Positions 1-8,681 of a stretch of DNA of 30,152 bases are shown in pieces. The translations under genes were made by a program, and so were the position numbers. A model generated the notes under the pieces. That model ran no database searches. It was not told the DNA's origin and was given only the letters and a program-made list of their open reading frames with translations. Where the stretch lies: positions 3,759,858 through 3,790,009 of the forward strand of contig CM074810.1 in NCBI GenBank assembly GCA_037447605.1. Direction: 5' to 3'. Numbering within the stretch: position 1 is the first letter of the stretch; each line of letters starts with the position of its first letter. The stretch is from Zygnema circumcarinatum (taxonomy: Eukaryota > Streptophyta > Zygnematophyceae > Zygnematales > Zygnemataceae).

Positions 1-210
1 GGGAGGGGAGGGGAGGGAGGGAGGGGAGGAGGGGAGGGGACGGGTTTGTGACGAGGCTAGGAAGGAAGAGATATAATATGAGTTGAATGTATATGCTCGA
101 ACGAGTTATGATTGGGCACCCGCCAAAAAAAAACCTTAATATGAATACCCTGAGTTATTGTAGGCTTTGTCATTTATCCTCACCTTTTTAACTCTGCTTT
201 TTGTCTGCAG
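1..210 (+). other. SBDS intron remnant with G/A-rich start
   Basis: Bases 1-44 are a pure G/A tract broken by one C. The rest is ordinary AT-rich sequence ending in a pyrimidine run and TGCAG, the acceptor for the first visible SBDS exon. No coding signal is seen, so this is inferred to be the 3' part of an SBDS intron. Confidence 0.7.
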
Positions 211-1494
211 GCACTTGAACTCATACGAGACCTGCAGAAGCATTTCCCGATTGCTCGCGCCCGCATGGAACTCCGTTTAACGGTCCCTGCTTTTGAAGAA
301 AGTCACGCACTCGCGCAACTGGCTGCATGGGACGCCGTTATTGAGTCGAGTGGGAGATCAGATACTCGTTTCTGGGTGGTAAGTGTCATAGAAACCCTAA
401 AGATAAAGGAAATCTTAATTATGAATAGAAGTACTAGGAACCTGTAGTCTTCATGAATCTTGAAAACTAAACACTGCCGAAAAACTAAAATTTGATTGAG
501 ACCATAAATGTTGTTTAGATGTACAAATCTGTTAATGTTTTGATTTCCTGGTATGGAATGATGACAAAAATAATTGCCTTTTGGGGCCCCGCTGATTTGC
601 CGAGAAGATGGCAAACTTGTCTCAAACTTTCTGACCATGCCATGGGTGCTCAAAGAGACGAACAGGAAAATGAGGGTAGAAAATGAAAAAAAAAAAAAAA
701 TAACTGGGATTGTGTGCAGGTTCTCAGGCACATGTATCTTTCCCTTTCTTTTATTTCTTCTCCTTTTTTTTCAAATTATGTTTTTTTTGCCATTGCAGGT
801 ATGTCAGTTAGAACCCGGAAAATATCGAGATTGTGACGCATTCATCCAGGAATCTAGGGGCCGGCTGGAAGTGGTTTCTATGGCGGTTCAAAAGGATGGA
901 GACTCCAGCTTTGATGACTTCGACCAGGAGGAGAGTGAAGGGAGAGGAGAGAGAGGGGAGGGAGGAGAGAGGAGAGGGAGAGGAGAGGGAGCGGAGGCCC
1001 TGAACCCTTCCTTCCCTTCGCTAGCTTCATTAGCCGACTCTCTTGACATTGATGCTGGGAAGGGGAGAGGGAGAGGGAGAGGTGAGGGAGATGTGACTTC
1101 AGGGCAACTTGAAACGGGTAACGGATTGAACAGCATGGAACTTCGAGAAAGTCAAGGCGCCATTATTGTTAGTGCTCCAAGTGGGCCATCCATGGCTGTT
1201 GGGAGTGGGAGTGGTAGAGGGAGTGGGAGTGGGAGAGGGAGTGGGAGTGGGAGAGGGAGTGGGAGAGGGAGTGGGAGTGGGAGAGGAGAGGGGCAGTCCA
1301 AGGAACAGAGATGTGGCACGTGTTGCGCGGGGTTTGGTGACCCGAAAGGGTTCAGGGAACACTTCAAGTCGGAGTGGCACAGACACAACTTGAAGAGGAA
1401 GCTCAAAAATTTGGGGCCCCTCTCTGCGGAGGACTGCGCTGTGGACCAAGACATTGCGGAAGTCATCAACGACTCGGACCAGTACAGTCGATGA
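211..1494 (+). CDS. SBDS: Ribosome maturation protein SBDS, 3' part, with C-terminal C2H2 zinc finger (5' end outside window)
   Basis: SBDS releases eIF6 from pre-60S subunits together with the GTPase EFL1. Two exons are visible: 211-378 (preceded by TTTTTGTCTGCAG, ending TGGGTG|GTAAGT) and 799-1494 (after CATTGCAG), joined in phase 0. The first encodes the end of the central domain and the start of the C-terminal domain, including KHFPIARARMELRLTVP. The second continues with QLEPGKYRDCDAFIQ and GRLEVVSM, typical of SBDS. After an acidic stretch follows a Gly/Ser/Arg/Glu-rich linker encoded by GGGAGA/GGGAGT repeats. Next comes a zinc-finger motif, CGTCCAGFGDPKGFREHF then HRHNLKRK (about 1309-1400), ending PLSAEDC. 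From family knowledge, plant and some protist SBDS proteins carry such a finger, while animal and fungal ones lack it. The N-terminal FYSH domain must lie upstream of base 1. The 3' end faces TMEM18. Confidence 0.93.
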
Positions 1495-2033
1495 TGCTTT
1501 TCTGTACATTTTGTGGTTTTTAGGGTTTTTAGGGTTTTAGGGTTTTAGGACCATATATTTCATGAGTTGCTCATGTTGGGGGTTTTAGGGTTTTTTATTT
1601 CGTAATGATTTCATCTTTTCCAAAAAGAAAATGCTTTTATTTCATATACGCATGTGCTTTCTCGATCATGCTCCATCTTCCATCGCTGGTGCAACTTTCA
1701 ACGGTCACGATGCGTCCATCGCCGGCGTGCTCGTTTAACGGTTGGGATACACCCCCCTGGATGTGTTCGCCGATGGGCAAATCTGGACCATCAGATGCGA
1801 CCGTGCCTTTGCATTCACATAACAAACATCACGTTGCAACATGACGTGACAGGTGTCACACGAGCCCTCATAAGCCAATCTGTCCTTCGTTTCCAAGGGG
1901 GAAGCCCTTTTTTTTTTTTTATAGAATTCTTGAACCCAAAATTTTAAGAATAAAGAAAGCAATAGCTCCTGATTGTTGTCAAAATCAATATGAACACATA
2001 CAAGGTGACACGTCATCACTTGTTGCTGTGCCC
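1495..2033. other. Convergent intergenic region between SBDS and TMEM18
   Basis: About 540 nt separate the stop codons of two convergent genes. It begins with repeated TTTAGGG-like units (about 1518-1595) and has a T run near 1909-1920. An AATAAA lies at 1949-1954, but far from the SBDS stop. No convincing reading frame is present; the short ORFs here lack family motifs. Both 3' UTRs must lie here. Confidence 0.6.
1518..1595 (+). repeat. Telomere-like TTTTAGGG repeats downstream of SBDS
   Basis: Several copies of (T)TTTAGGGTT occur within 80 nt just after the SBDS stop codon, interrupted by non-repeat sequence. They match the plant-type telomere unit but are degenerate and interstitial. They could be remnants of telomere-repeat insertion or simply part of the 3' UTR. 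Confidence 0.75.
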
Positions 2034-2604
2034 CTATTCGCCCTTCTTCCGGGCTTGCCGTGCCCTGTGCCGGAGTTCGGCCTTCTTCCATTTGATCATC
2101 ATCTCGGTGAGGGAAAACATCATGTTGATCTGTTCAACAAAATCCAAAAAAGTGGATTCAACAGATCCTCTTGGAGCAACTGGTTAAAACCTTCACTTAT
2201 ATGACTTCTTGGATCAATCGTAGCGTTGATCAAGCAAAGTGTAGGATCATCAACACTCACTTTTTTGCAAGATCAACAAGTTCAATCGTGAGGTTTGTGA
2301 CCTAATCTCATCGGCTGCATAATGTGTGCAATGGTTGGTAAGAAGAGGAGTACCAAAGGTTGGAAAATTTTGGAAGAAAAAGGGAAAAGGAATGAGAAAG
2401 AGAAAGAGAAAGAGAGTGCCCGAAGGGGGGGAAGGTGAGTGAGAGTGAGAGAGCAAGGCAAGAAGGGGAGAGAGGGGAGACGGGAGAGGGGGGAGGGGGG
2501 GGAGAGCGGTAGAGGGGGACGAGGAGAGGAGGGAAAGGAGAGCGGCAAACAAGAGGAAAGGGAGTTAGGGGGAGGAGAGAGAGAGGGATAGAGAGAGCGA
2601 GAGC

Positions 2605-2635
<31 letters not shown>

Positions 2636-2664
2636 AGGGAGAGAGAGAGAGAGAGAGAGGGAGG

Positions 2665-2707
<43 letters not shown>

Positions 2708-3619
2708 CAAGAGAATTCCCGCACCAGATTGACGACGGAGATGAGGAGGAGAGGGCCCGACCACATGATGGACAGGAACACTCCGTTCTCATCAAAGTAA
2801 TTTTGCCGCGAAAAGTTTTGCCAGTTTCGGTGTCCCACTCCGTTCAGTATTTCCGCGATGTAAACTGAAAGCACTGCGATGGCAAACACATGGAACAGTT
2901 CTTTCACTTCACAGCACCACACAGATACGACAAACGGAGAGGCTGTTTTCTCTCCGCCTCTCATCATATAGAAGGGGTTGAAAGGAAGAAAGAGAAGGAA
3001 GGAGAGCCCTTAAAACTCTAAAAAACCCCTTAAAAACCCTGAAAGCCAAACCCTAAACACTCTAGATAAGAGGTTGGAAGACTCACAAGAGAAGCAAAAA
3101 ACACCAACTTGTGTGTTGGAATTCTTTCTGAAGAGGAGGGAGAGTACGAGAATCAGGACGTGGAAACTAAGTAGGCCCCAAATCCAAGGCTCCTGCGAGC
3201 AAGACATTTCGAAAAGTAAGTCAAAAAGAGAGCATCTGCACATCAACAAAACTAATGAACTCTGTCAACGTCATCTATCTATGCTTGAAGCGCTTTAGAT
3301 TTCTAGGGTCCTCGCGTTTTTAGTGTTTTAGAGCCTCTAGTCTTTTCGAATTTTCCAAAGTTTAGGGTTTTCCAGAATCTTTAGGGCTCTGCCAGGTCTT
3401 GGGTTTGCAGAAGTTTTAGGGTTTTGCAGATTATTTGGTGGTTGGCTTTGCGGGGGGGGTTCAGGGCCGCACGGTCCAGTCCACGGCGTGCACGAAGGCG
3501 AGGACGCCGTCCGTGATGCTGCGGCCCTCCGAAAACTCTTTCATCTTGCCCTGCAGCTCGGCCATGAGTCCCTCCACCGCGTCGCCAACCTCGCGGAAGG
3601 CGGATGCTAAGTCCTCCAT
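2034..3619 (-). CDS. TMEM18: TMEM18-like small multi-pass membrane protein, four exons
   Basis: Exons on the minus strand are 3619-3473, 3192-3105, 2906-2725 and 2129-2034 (phases 0, 1, 0), giving 513 nt and 170 residues. All introns are GT-AG. Exon 1 starts at an ATG in gccgATGGAGG and encodes a helical N-terminus ending AVDWT; exon 2 continues [15 protein letters not shown]. Exon 3 carries the family signature [20 protein letters not shown] followed by [12 protein letters not shown]. Exon 4 gives the basic tail [18 protein letters not shown] before TAG. The order matches TMEM18: N-terminal helix, then several membrane spans, then a short Lys/Arg-rich tail. In animals TMEM18 sits in the inner nuclear membrane; its role in plants and algae is not established. 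The 595-nt last intron (2724-2130) holds a long GA microsatellite. The gene is divergent from the methyltransferase gene. Confidence 0.93.
2391..2703 (+). repeat. Purine tract with GA microsatellite in TMEM18 intron 3
   Basis: About 310 nt are almost pure purine on the + strand, with perfect (GA)n blocks around 2606-2628, 2639-2660 and 2669-2702, separated by GGGAGGGAGG. On the sense strand of TMEM18 this is a CT tract inside the last intron. It produces spurious Ser/Leu-rich ORFs. Confidence 0.95.
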
Positions 3620-5151
3620 CGGCATGGGATGGGAGAGGGTGAGGGAGAGGGAGAGGGAGAGGGAGAGGGAGAGGGAGAGGGAGAGGGAGAGGAAGAGGGA
3701 GAGGGAGAGAGAGAGGGAGAGGGAGAGGGAGAGGGAAAGGAAGGGAGGGGGAGAGGGGGGTTGGAAAGGGAAAGGCGGAGGGGGGTGGAGGGAGGGCTTC
3801 GAGGGAGGGGATGGATCGGAGACAGTGGGAGAGGGAAAGGGAGAGGGAGAAGGAGAGGAAGAGGAAGAGGGAGAGGAGGGGAAATGTGGGATGCGGGAGA
3901 GGAGTGGGGCGGAGAGGGGTGAGCAATAGGAACGAAGGAAGGGGAGGCGCTGCTACTAAATTCCCTGGAGTGAAAATGGGAAGTGAATTGAGAGAGAATT
4001 GAGAGTCATAAATTGAGAGTCATAAAGTTAACTCTCGATAATATCAGGGGACATAAGTCACATAACGTACAGCACTGTTAAAGTCGAACTTCGTAACTTT
4101 ATTAGATGAGCACTTTATCAAGGGGCTAAGGCAGCCAGTGCTTGCACGATTTTACACATGTGACATTAAAGTAGGACCACAGCCTAGTTGCCTAAATTTC
4201 ACAGCGAAGACAGAACTGCCACGTGGACAAGTCACATGTGAGAAATGTCGAAAGTTTAGTTTCCTGTACGTCATTGTTACGTGTTACGGCCATTGGACCA
4301 TAGAAACCGGGGATTGTGTAACTTTATCGAGATTGCTTGATGAAGTCATGTTGTCATTATGGAGGTTCGATTGAATCCAAGGTAGCAGCTTTGATCAATT
4401 TTTGTATGCTCTCCTCCCTCTCTCTCTCCCCTCGGAACAAGAGGTGAATCTCTCTTTCTCTCTCTCTCTTCCTCTCTCTCCCCCCGGCCTCCTTGCCCTC
4501 CCGCCTTTGCTCTCCTCTCCAATATGATCACTCCCGGAGCCTCTCCTTCCGTCTCTCTCTTTAAGAACTGCTTCTGCTCCCTCCCTCTCCCTCTCCCTCT
4601 CCCTCTCGCCTCCCTCCTTTCCCCCTCAGGCACTCCCCCCACACACTCTCCCTGCAGGAACGGATTCAGTCACCTTAAACATCCCAAAGTCCATAAAATC
4701 CAAAAAGATATAAGTAACCGTATGATTTCCGGCACCCCTAATCGTACTCTAATTAGACATCTCACTCTGCATTTAGGGTTTGGAGAGTTGAAAGTGCTGC
4801 TAGGAAATAGGAGTTTAAAATATGGAACGAGAGAGATAAGTATGGAAGCTGGAAGCCAAGATTTTGCGGTACGTGCTGTTTTCATTGTGGTTCTGATGAG
4901 AATTAGGGTGTTTGATTTCCGCAGAGGTAAGATTTTCCTGTGTGTTGAGGGTTAAGAGAGAGTGTGAGAGGGAGAGAAAGGGGGAGAGAATGAGAGGAAG
5001 ATGAGAGAGGGAGAGGGAGAGGCAGAGGGAGGGGGGAAGGGAGAGGAAAGGAGGGAGAGGAACGAGAGTGAAAGGAGCGATAAAGGGAGAGGGGTGAGAG
5101 AGGGAGAGGGATAGAGGAGGTTATTCAGGATTCCAAGTTTATTACGACTTC
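3620..5151. promoter_or_regulatory. Divergent intergenic region of TMEM18 and the rsmE-like gene
   Basis: About 1.5 kb lie between two divergent start codons, so both promoters are expected here. It holds the GGGAGA array next to TMEM18, a tandem duplication of ATTGAGAGTCATAAA near 3998-4026, a pyrimidine-rich patch at 4410-4640 and a purine-rich patch at 4955-5118 next to the methyltransferase exon. No TATA box could be assigned. A possible upstream 5' exon for the methyltransferase (within 4524-4926) is discussed in the findings. Confidence 0.55.
3625..3925 (+). repeat. GGGAGA hexamer array just upstream of the TMEM18 start codon
   Basis: A nearly pure run of GGGAGA units occupies about 3640-3740, continuing as mixed G/A sequence to about 3920. 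It begins a few nt upstream of the TMEM18 ATG at 3619, so on that gene's sense strand it is a CTCTCC tract in the promoter or 5' UTR. Confidence 0.93.
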
Positions 5152-7793
5152 ATGCAAAAAATTGAGTCTGAAGTTACCGAAGTCAATGTGCAGGCCGACA
5201 CTCCTCGCGGTGGATTTCCGCGATTTTACATAGAACGCCTTCCCTCTGCAGAGGTCAGCTATAACCGTCCGTTTCTTTTTTTCCGTCCCTCTTATTTGAA
5301 TTCTCCTTGCAGTCATAAAAAATATTTTCTCATCGGATGTAATGTCTCAAATATTGGATGGTTATAAGTACAACTTCGCTTAGCTTGCTTATGAAATGTG
5401 TGTCGAGTTTCTGTCTCCTGCTCGCTCTCCTTCTCCCTCTCTCTCGCTCGGCCTCTCCCCTTCGTTCGCTCTCTCGTCCCTTCACTCCCTGCAGTTAACT
5501 ATCAACTTCACAGGTCTTAAGGCCCTTCTTTGCGATTATGTTCCCCTTTCCCCCTTGTCTTGCTGACATTTGAAAGGAGTGGTTTGGCCATCAGTAGGGT
5601 TTATCCGTACAATTAGAGGGTTCAGAATCTCTTCATCTTGCGAAATCACTTCGACTTGGGGCCGGCGACTGGTAAGAAGGCAGCGCAAAAATCAGCAGTC
5701 AAAAGTCAGTCTTAAAAAAAAAAAAAAAACGTTCAATTTCTTAATTTTTTTTTTTTTTGTTGTTTTTTCCGAAGGTTCAGTACACCTAGCTGTAGGAAAG
5801 AACGACAAATTATAATCTTGTTAGTTTCGCTGGTTTTCAGCTCTAAGTTTTGTAGGGTTGTAAGATCGTTTTTTTTTATTATTTTTCGCTTTTTATGGTA
5901 TTTAGGGATTGAGGAATTTTTAGCAGAGCCGGAGGGAAAGGGGAGGGGCAGTGTGGAGCTGTTCGACTTGAAAGGCGGCGTAGTGAGGGCACGTGTGACG
6001 GCCGTACAGCGCAGTTTTACGGAACTGGAAACGCTGCATGTAGCGCGGAGACCGCCAAGGGGGGCCCTGTGGCACGTGGCAGCAGCATGTGGCACGCTGA
6101 AGGGGGGGAGGGCGGACTGGCTGGTGGAGAAGTGCACGGTGAGGGAGGGAGGGAGGGAGGGAGGGGGGGGGAAGGGGCAAAGGAGAGGGGGAGGGGGGGG
6201 GAAGGAGGTGGGAGGGGGAAGGGGGAGGGGGTAGGGGGAGGGAGGGGGGAAGGGGGAGAGGGGTAGGGGGAGGGAGGGAGGGGGAGGGGAGGGAGGAGGG
6301 GGAGGGAGGGGGAGGAGGTGGGAGGGGGAAGGGGGAGGGGGTAGGGGGAGGGAGGGAGGGAGGGAGGGAGAGGGGGAGGGGGAGGAGGCGGGAGGGGGGA
6401 AGGGGAGAGGGGTAGGGGGAGGGAGGGAGGGAGGGGGAGGAGGCGGGAGGGGGAAGGAGAGGGGTAGGGGGAGGGGGAGGGGGATGGGGGAGGGGGTAGG
6501 GGGAGGGAGGGAGGGGGAGGGGGAGGGAGGGAGGGGGGGAGGGGGGGGAGGAGGTGGGAGGGGGAAGGGGAGAGGGGTAGGGGGAGGGAGGGAGGAGGGA
6601 GGGAGGGGGAGGGGGGAGGAGGCGGGAGGGGGAAGGGGAGAGGGGTAGGGGGAGGAGGGAGGGAGGAGGGAGGAGGTGGGAGGGGGAAGGGGGAGGGGGA
6701 GTGGTTGGGGAGGGATGAATCGTGGAAGGGAGGAACGGCTGTAGAAAGAGAGGGAGGGTAAGAAGGGGATTTCCCTTTTTTCACTCCCTACTTTCTCATC
6801 CTCTCGTCCTTCAATGGAGACAGGAGCTTGGAGCCGCTTCCTTACTGCCCATATTGACAACCCGTTCACCTCGGGCCGGCGAATCGCGAGTTGACAGGTG
6901 GCAGCGGGTGGCCCTCGCAGCGGCAAAACAATGTGAGTTATTGCAAAAAGTCACAGCGGCAACGTCTGAAGGATGTAAAAGCATGTAACGAAATTTCCGC
7001 AACCCCACACCTCCCACCCCTTTTTTCGATTTTTTACATAATGTATTCGTTGGTTTTGTATAAAGTGGTTTCACATGTTTGCTCTGCAGGTCAAAGACTG
7101 TACGGACTGGAGGTGAAGGAGCCGCAGTCGCTTCTTCATCTGCTTTCAGAGGTTATTCTTCGTCCCTCTCTCCCTCTCCTCTTGATTCGCTCTCCCACCC
7201 TCTCTTCTTTCTCCTGTAATCTCCGTCCCCTATCCATTCCAACCCCCCTCCTCCCCCCTGCCCCTCCCTTCTTTTTTCCCTCCCTGGCAGGAGGCAAAAG
7301 CACCTTCCCTAATACTTGTGGCCGCTGCCGAAAGTCCTCCTCTTCTCAAAGTTCTGACTTCGCTCGATAATGTGGGAGGGGGCCTCCTCCTCATCGGCCC
7401 TGAAGGCGGTAGGTCTCTCAGCCCTTTATCGCACCTAGAGAGAGTTATGGGAGGTAGAAGGAGAGAGAGCGAGTGGGAGAGAGGAGAGGAGAGAGGGAAA
7501 AGGGGCGAGTTGGAGTGAGGGAGAGACGTTCGAAAGGAACATTTTACTCTATGTACTATGTATCCTTCATAAGGTATGCCGGCCCATTCGATGAGAAAAT
7601 GGTCAAACATGTATGCTGTAAGTATATTTCTTTGATAAAGTTAAGTTACTCGTCTGCAGATTTCACTGCGGAGGAGGTGGCGGCTCTGAGAGACTGCGGG
7701 GCCGTCTTCTGCGGGCTCGGGCCGAGGAGGCTGCGAGTGGAGACAGCCGCCATGGCCATGTTGGCGGGAATCATGCTGGCGGGAGATAGCTGA
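5152..7793 (+). CDS. rsmE: RsmE-family 16S rRNA (uracil-N3)-methyltransferase, seven exons
   Basis: This family methylates N3 of U1498 (E. coli numbering) in small-subunit rRNA; here the target is probably an organelle ribosome. Exons are 5152-5253, 5598-5671, 5952-6138, 6824-6932, 7090-7151, 7291-7408 and 7660-7793, giving 786 nt and 261 residues with all phases consistent. Exon 1 has RGGFPRFYIERLPS, start of the PUA-like RNA-binding domain, and exon 3 has VELFDLKGG. The SPOUT-fold catalytic part shows GTLKGGRADWLVEKC (about 107-120), then AAAKQCQRLYGL, GPEGDFT (214-220) and LGPRRLRVETA (237-247), the knot that binds S-adenosylmethionine. The weakest junction is the exon 3 acceptor, which is purine-rich (GGGGCAG|T). 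ATG 5152 is the first Met after an in-frame TGA at 5095, but the resulting N-terminus does not look like a transit peptide, so a 5' exon may be missing. Intron 3 (6139-6823) is mostly a G-rich minisatellite. Confidence 0.9.
6140..6718 (+). repeat. G-rich minisatellite filling RsmE intron 3
   Basis: About 580 nt contain almost only G and A, with rare T and C. A higher-order unit beginning GGAGGTGGGAGGGGGAAGGG, or the GGAGGC variant, then AGGGGTAGGGGGAGGGAGGG, recurs at roughly 6204, 6317, 6384, 6440, 6549, 6618 and 6673. Spacing varies (about 55-110 nt) because of embedded GGGA runs. Runs of three to five G are dense on the coding strand. Pro/Leu/Ser ORFs on the other strand are artefacts. Confidence 0.93.
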
Positions 7794-8681
7794 GCGGGAG
7801 AGGGAGAGAGGGAGAGAGAGAAAGGGAGAGAGAGTTGGGGAGAAAAATGGAGAGTGGGGGAGCGAAAGTCATGGAGATAGGGAGAGCGAGAGGGGGAAAA
7901 GAGGGAAAGGGATGAATGGGAGTGGAGCAGGCAGAGTAATTGAGAAGGCGAGGGAGAGAGGGGGGGATACGGAGAGGAATGAAGGGAAGAATGACCAATA
8001 GGAAAAAGGTTAGACGAGGGAGGGAGCATGCGGCTCCAGCATTTCAAAAAGTTTTAGGAACATGCTGGGCTTCCTTCTTTTCATGTTTTCTTATTCTGAC
8101 CGTAGCCAATCTAACTTCTGTCGTGGAAATTTTAAGGCCTTCCTGTCACAATTTCCGTCATCACGTATTGAAGAGAATAAGCGATCTTCCCGTATATCTT
8201 AAGGGCGGTTTCCAGTTGAAGTGTCTGTGTAGTTTTTGTGTGTACGATTGACTGGCATCCTATGCTGCCATTGCCGTTAGACTCTTCTTCACTAAGCATG
8301 TACATGGGCGGAAAATTTTCAACCGTCGCCTTATGGTCCATGCGGCCCATACAATTTGCGCAAATGAAGTGAGAAATGTCCCATCGTTTTTGAGAGCGAC
8401 AGACAAAACATGGAGCGGAGATAGGGGGCGGTATATTGGGAGGGAGGGAGAGCGAGAGAGGAGAGGGCGAGAGTGGGGAATTGGAGGGAGAGGGGGACGG
8501 GAAGGTGAGAACACAAACCACAGCGAATACCAGTTTCACTCTTCCATTTTATCATTTTGACTTCAAAACTTCGATATCTGCCATTCTCCGGACCGCTCAA
8601 CGTCCTCCAAAAGGGTGTTCCCTCCCTCCCAATCGCTCTTCTCTCTCCTCCCCCCCCTTCCCGCCCCCTAAATTGCCGGCT
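7794..8681. other. Convergent intergenic region between rsmE and eIF3e
   Basis: About 890 nt separate the two stop codons. Purine-rich patches occupy 7796-7990 and 8430-8505; the rest is mixed sequence. A minus-strand reading frame at 8539-8132 has no family motif I recognise and most likely lies within the eIF3e 3' UTR or intergenic DNA. No RNA gene is seen. Confidence 0.55.

Noticed and set aside
574-798. Extension of the SBDS last exon upstream to an ATG at 574
   Set aside because: This stretch contains intron sequence ending in a polypyrimidine run and CATTGCAG. Joining 378 to 799 gives an uninterrupted SBDS match.
2282-2795. Ser/Leu-rich minus-strand ORFs
   Set aside because: They are translations of the GA microsatellite within TMEM18 intron 3. 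Only the flanking exon segments have homology.
4138-4374. A 78-residue + strand ORF in the TMEM18/RsmE spacer
   Set aside because: No recognisable motif, no exon partner and no supporting composition. Left as intergenic.
5733-6926. A 397-residue Pro/Leu/Ser-rich minus-strand ORF
   Set aside because: It is the antisense of the RsmE gene and its G-rich intron minisatellite. The + strand exons have clear family motifs and splice sites.
8132-8539. A minus-strand ORF of 135 residues with two CxxC-like pairs (CANC)
   Set aside because: It follows the eIF3e stop codon and half of it comes from a pyrimidine tract. I recognise no domain and see no splice partner.
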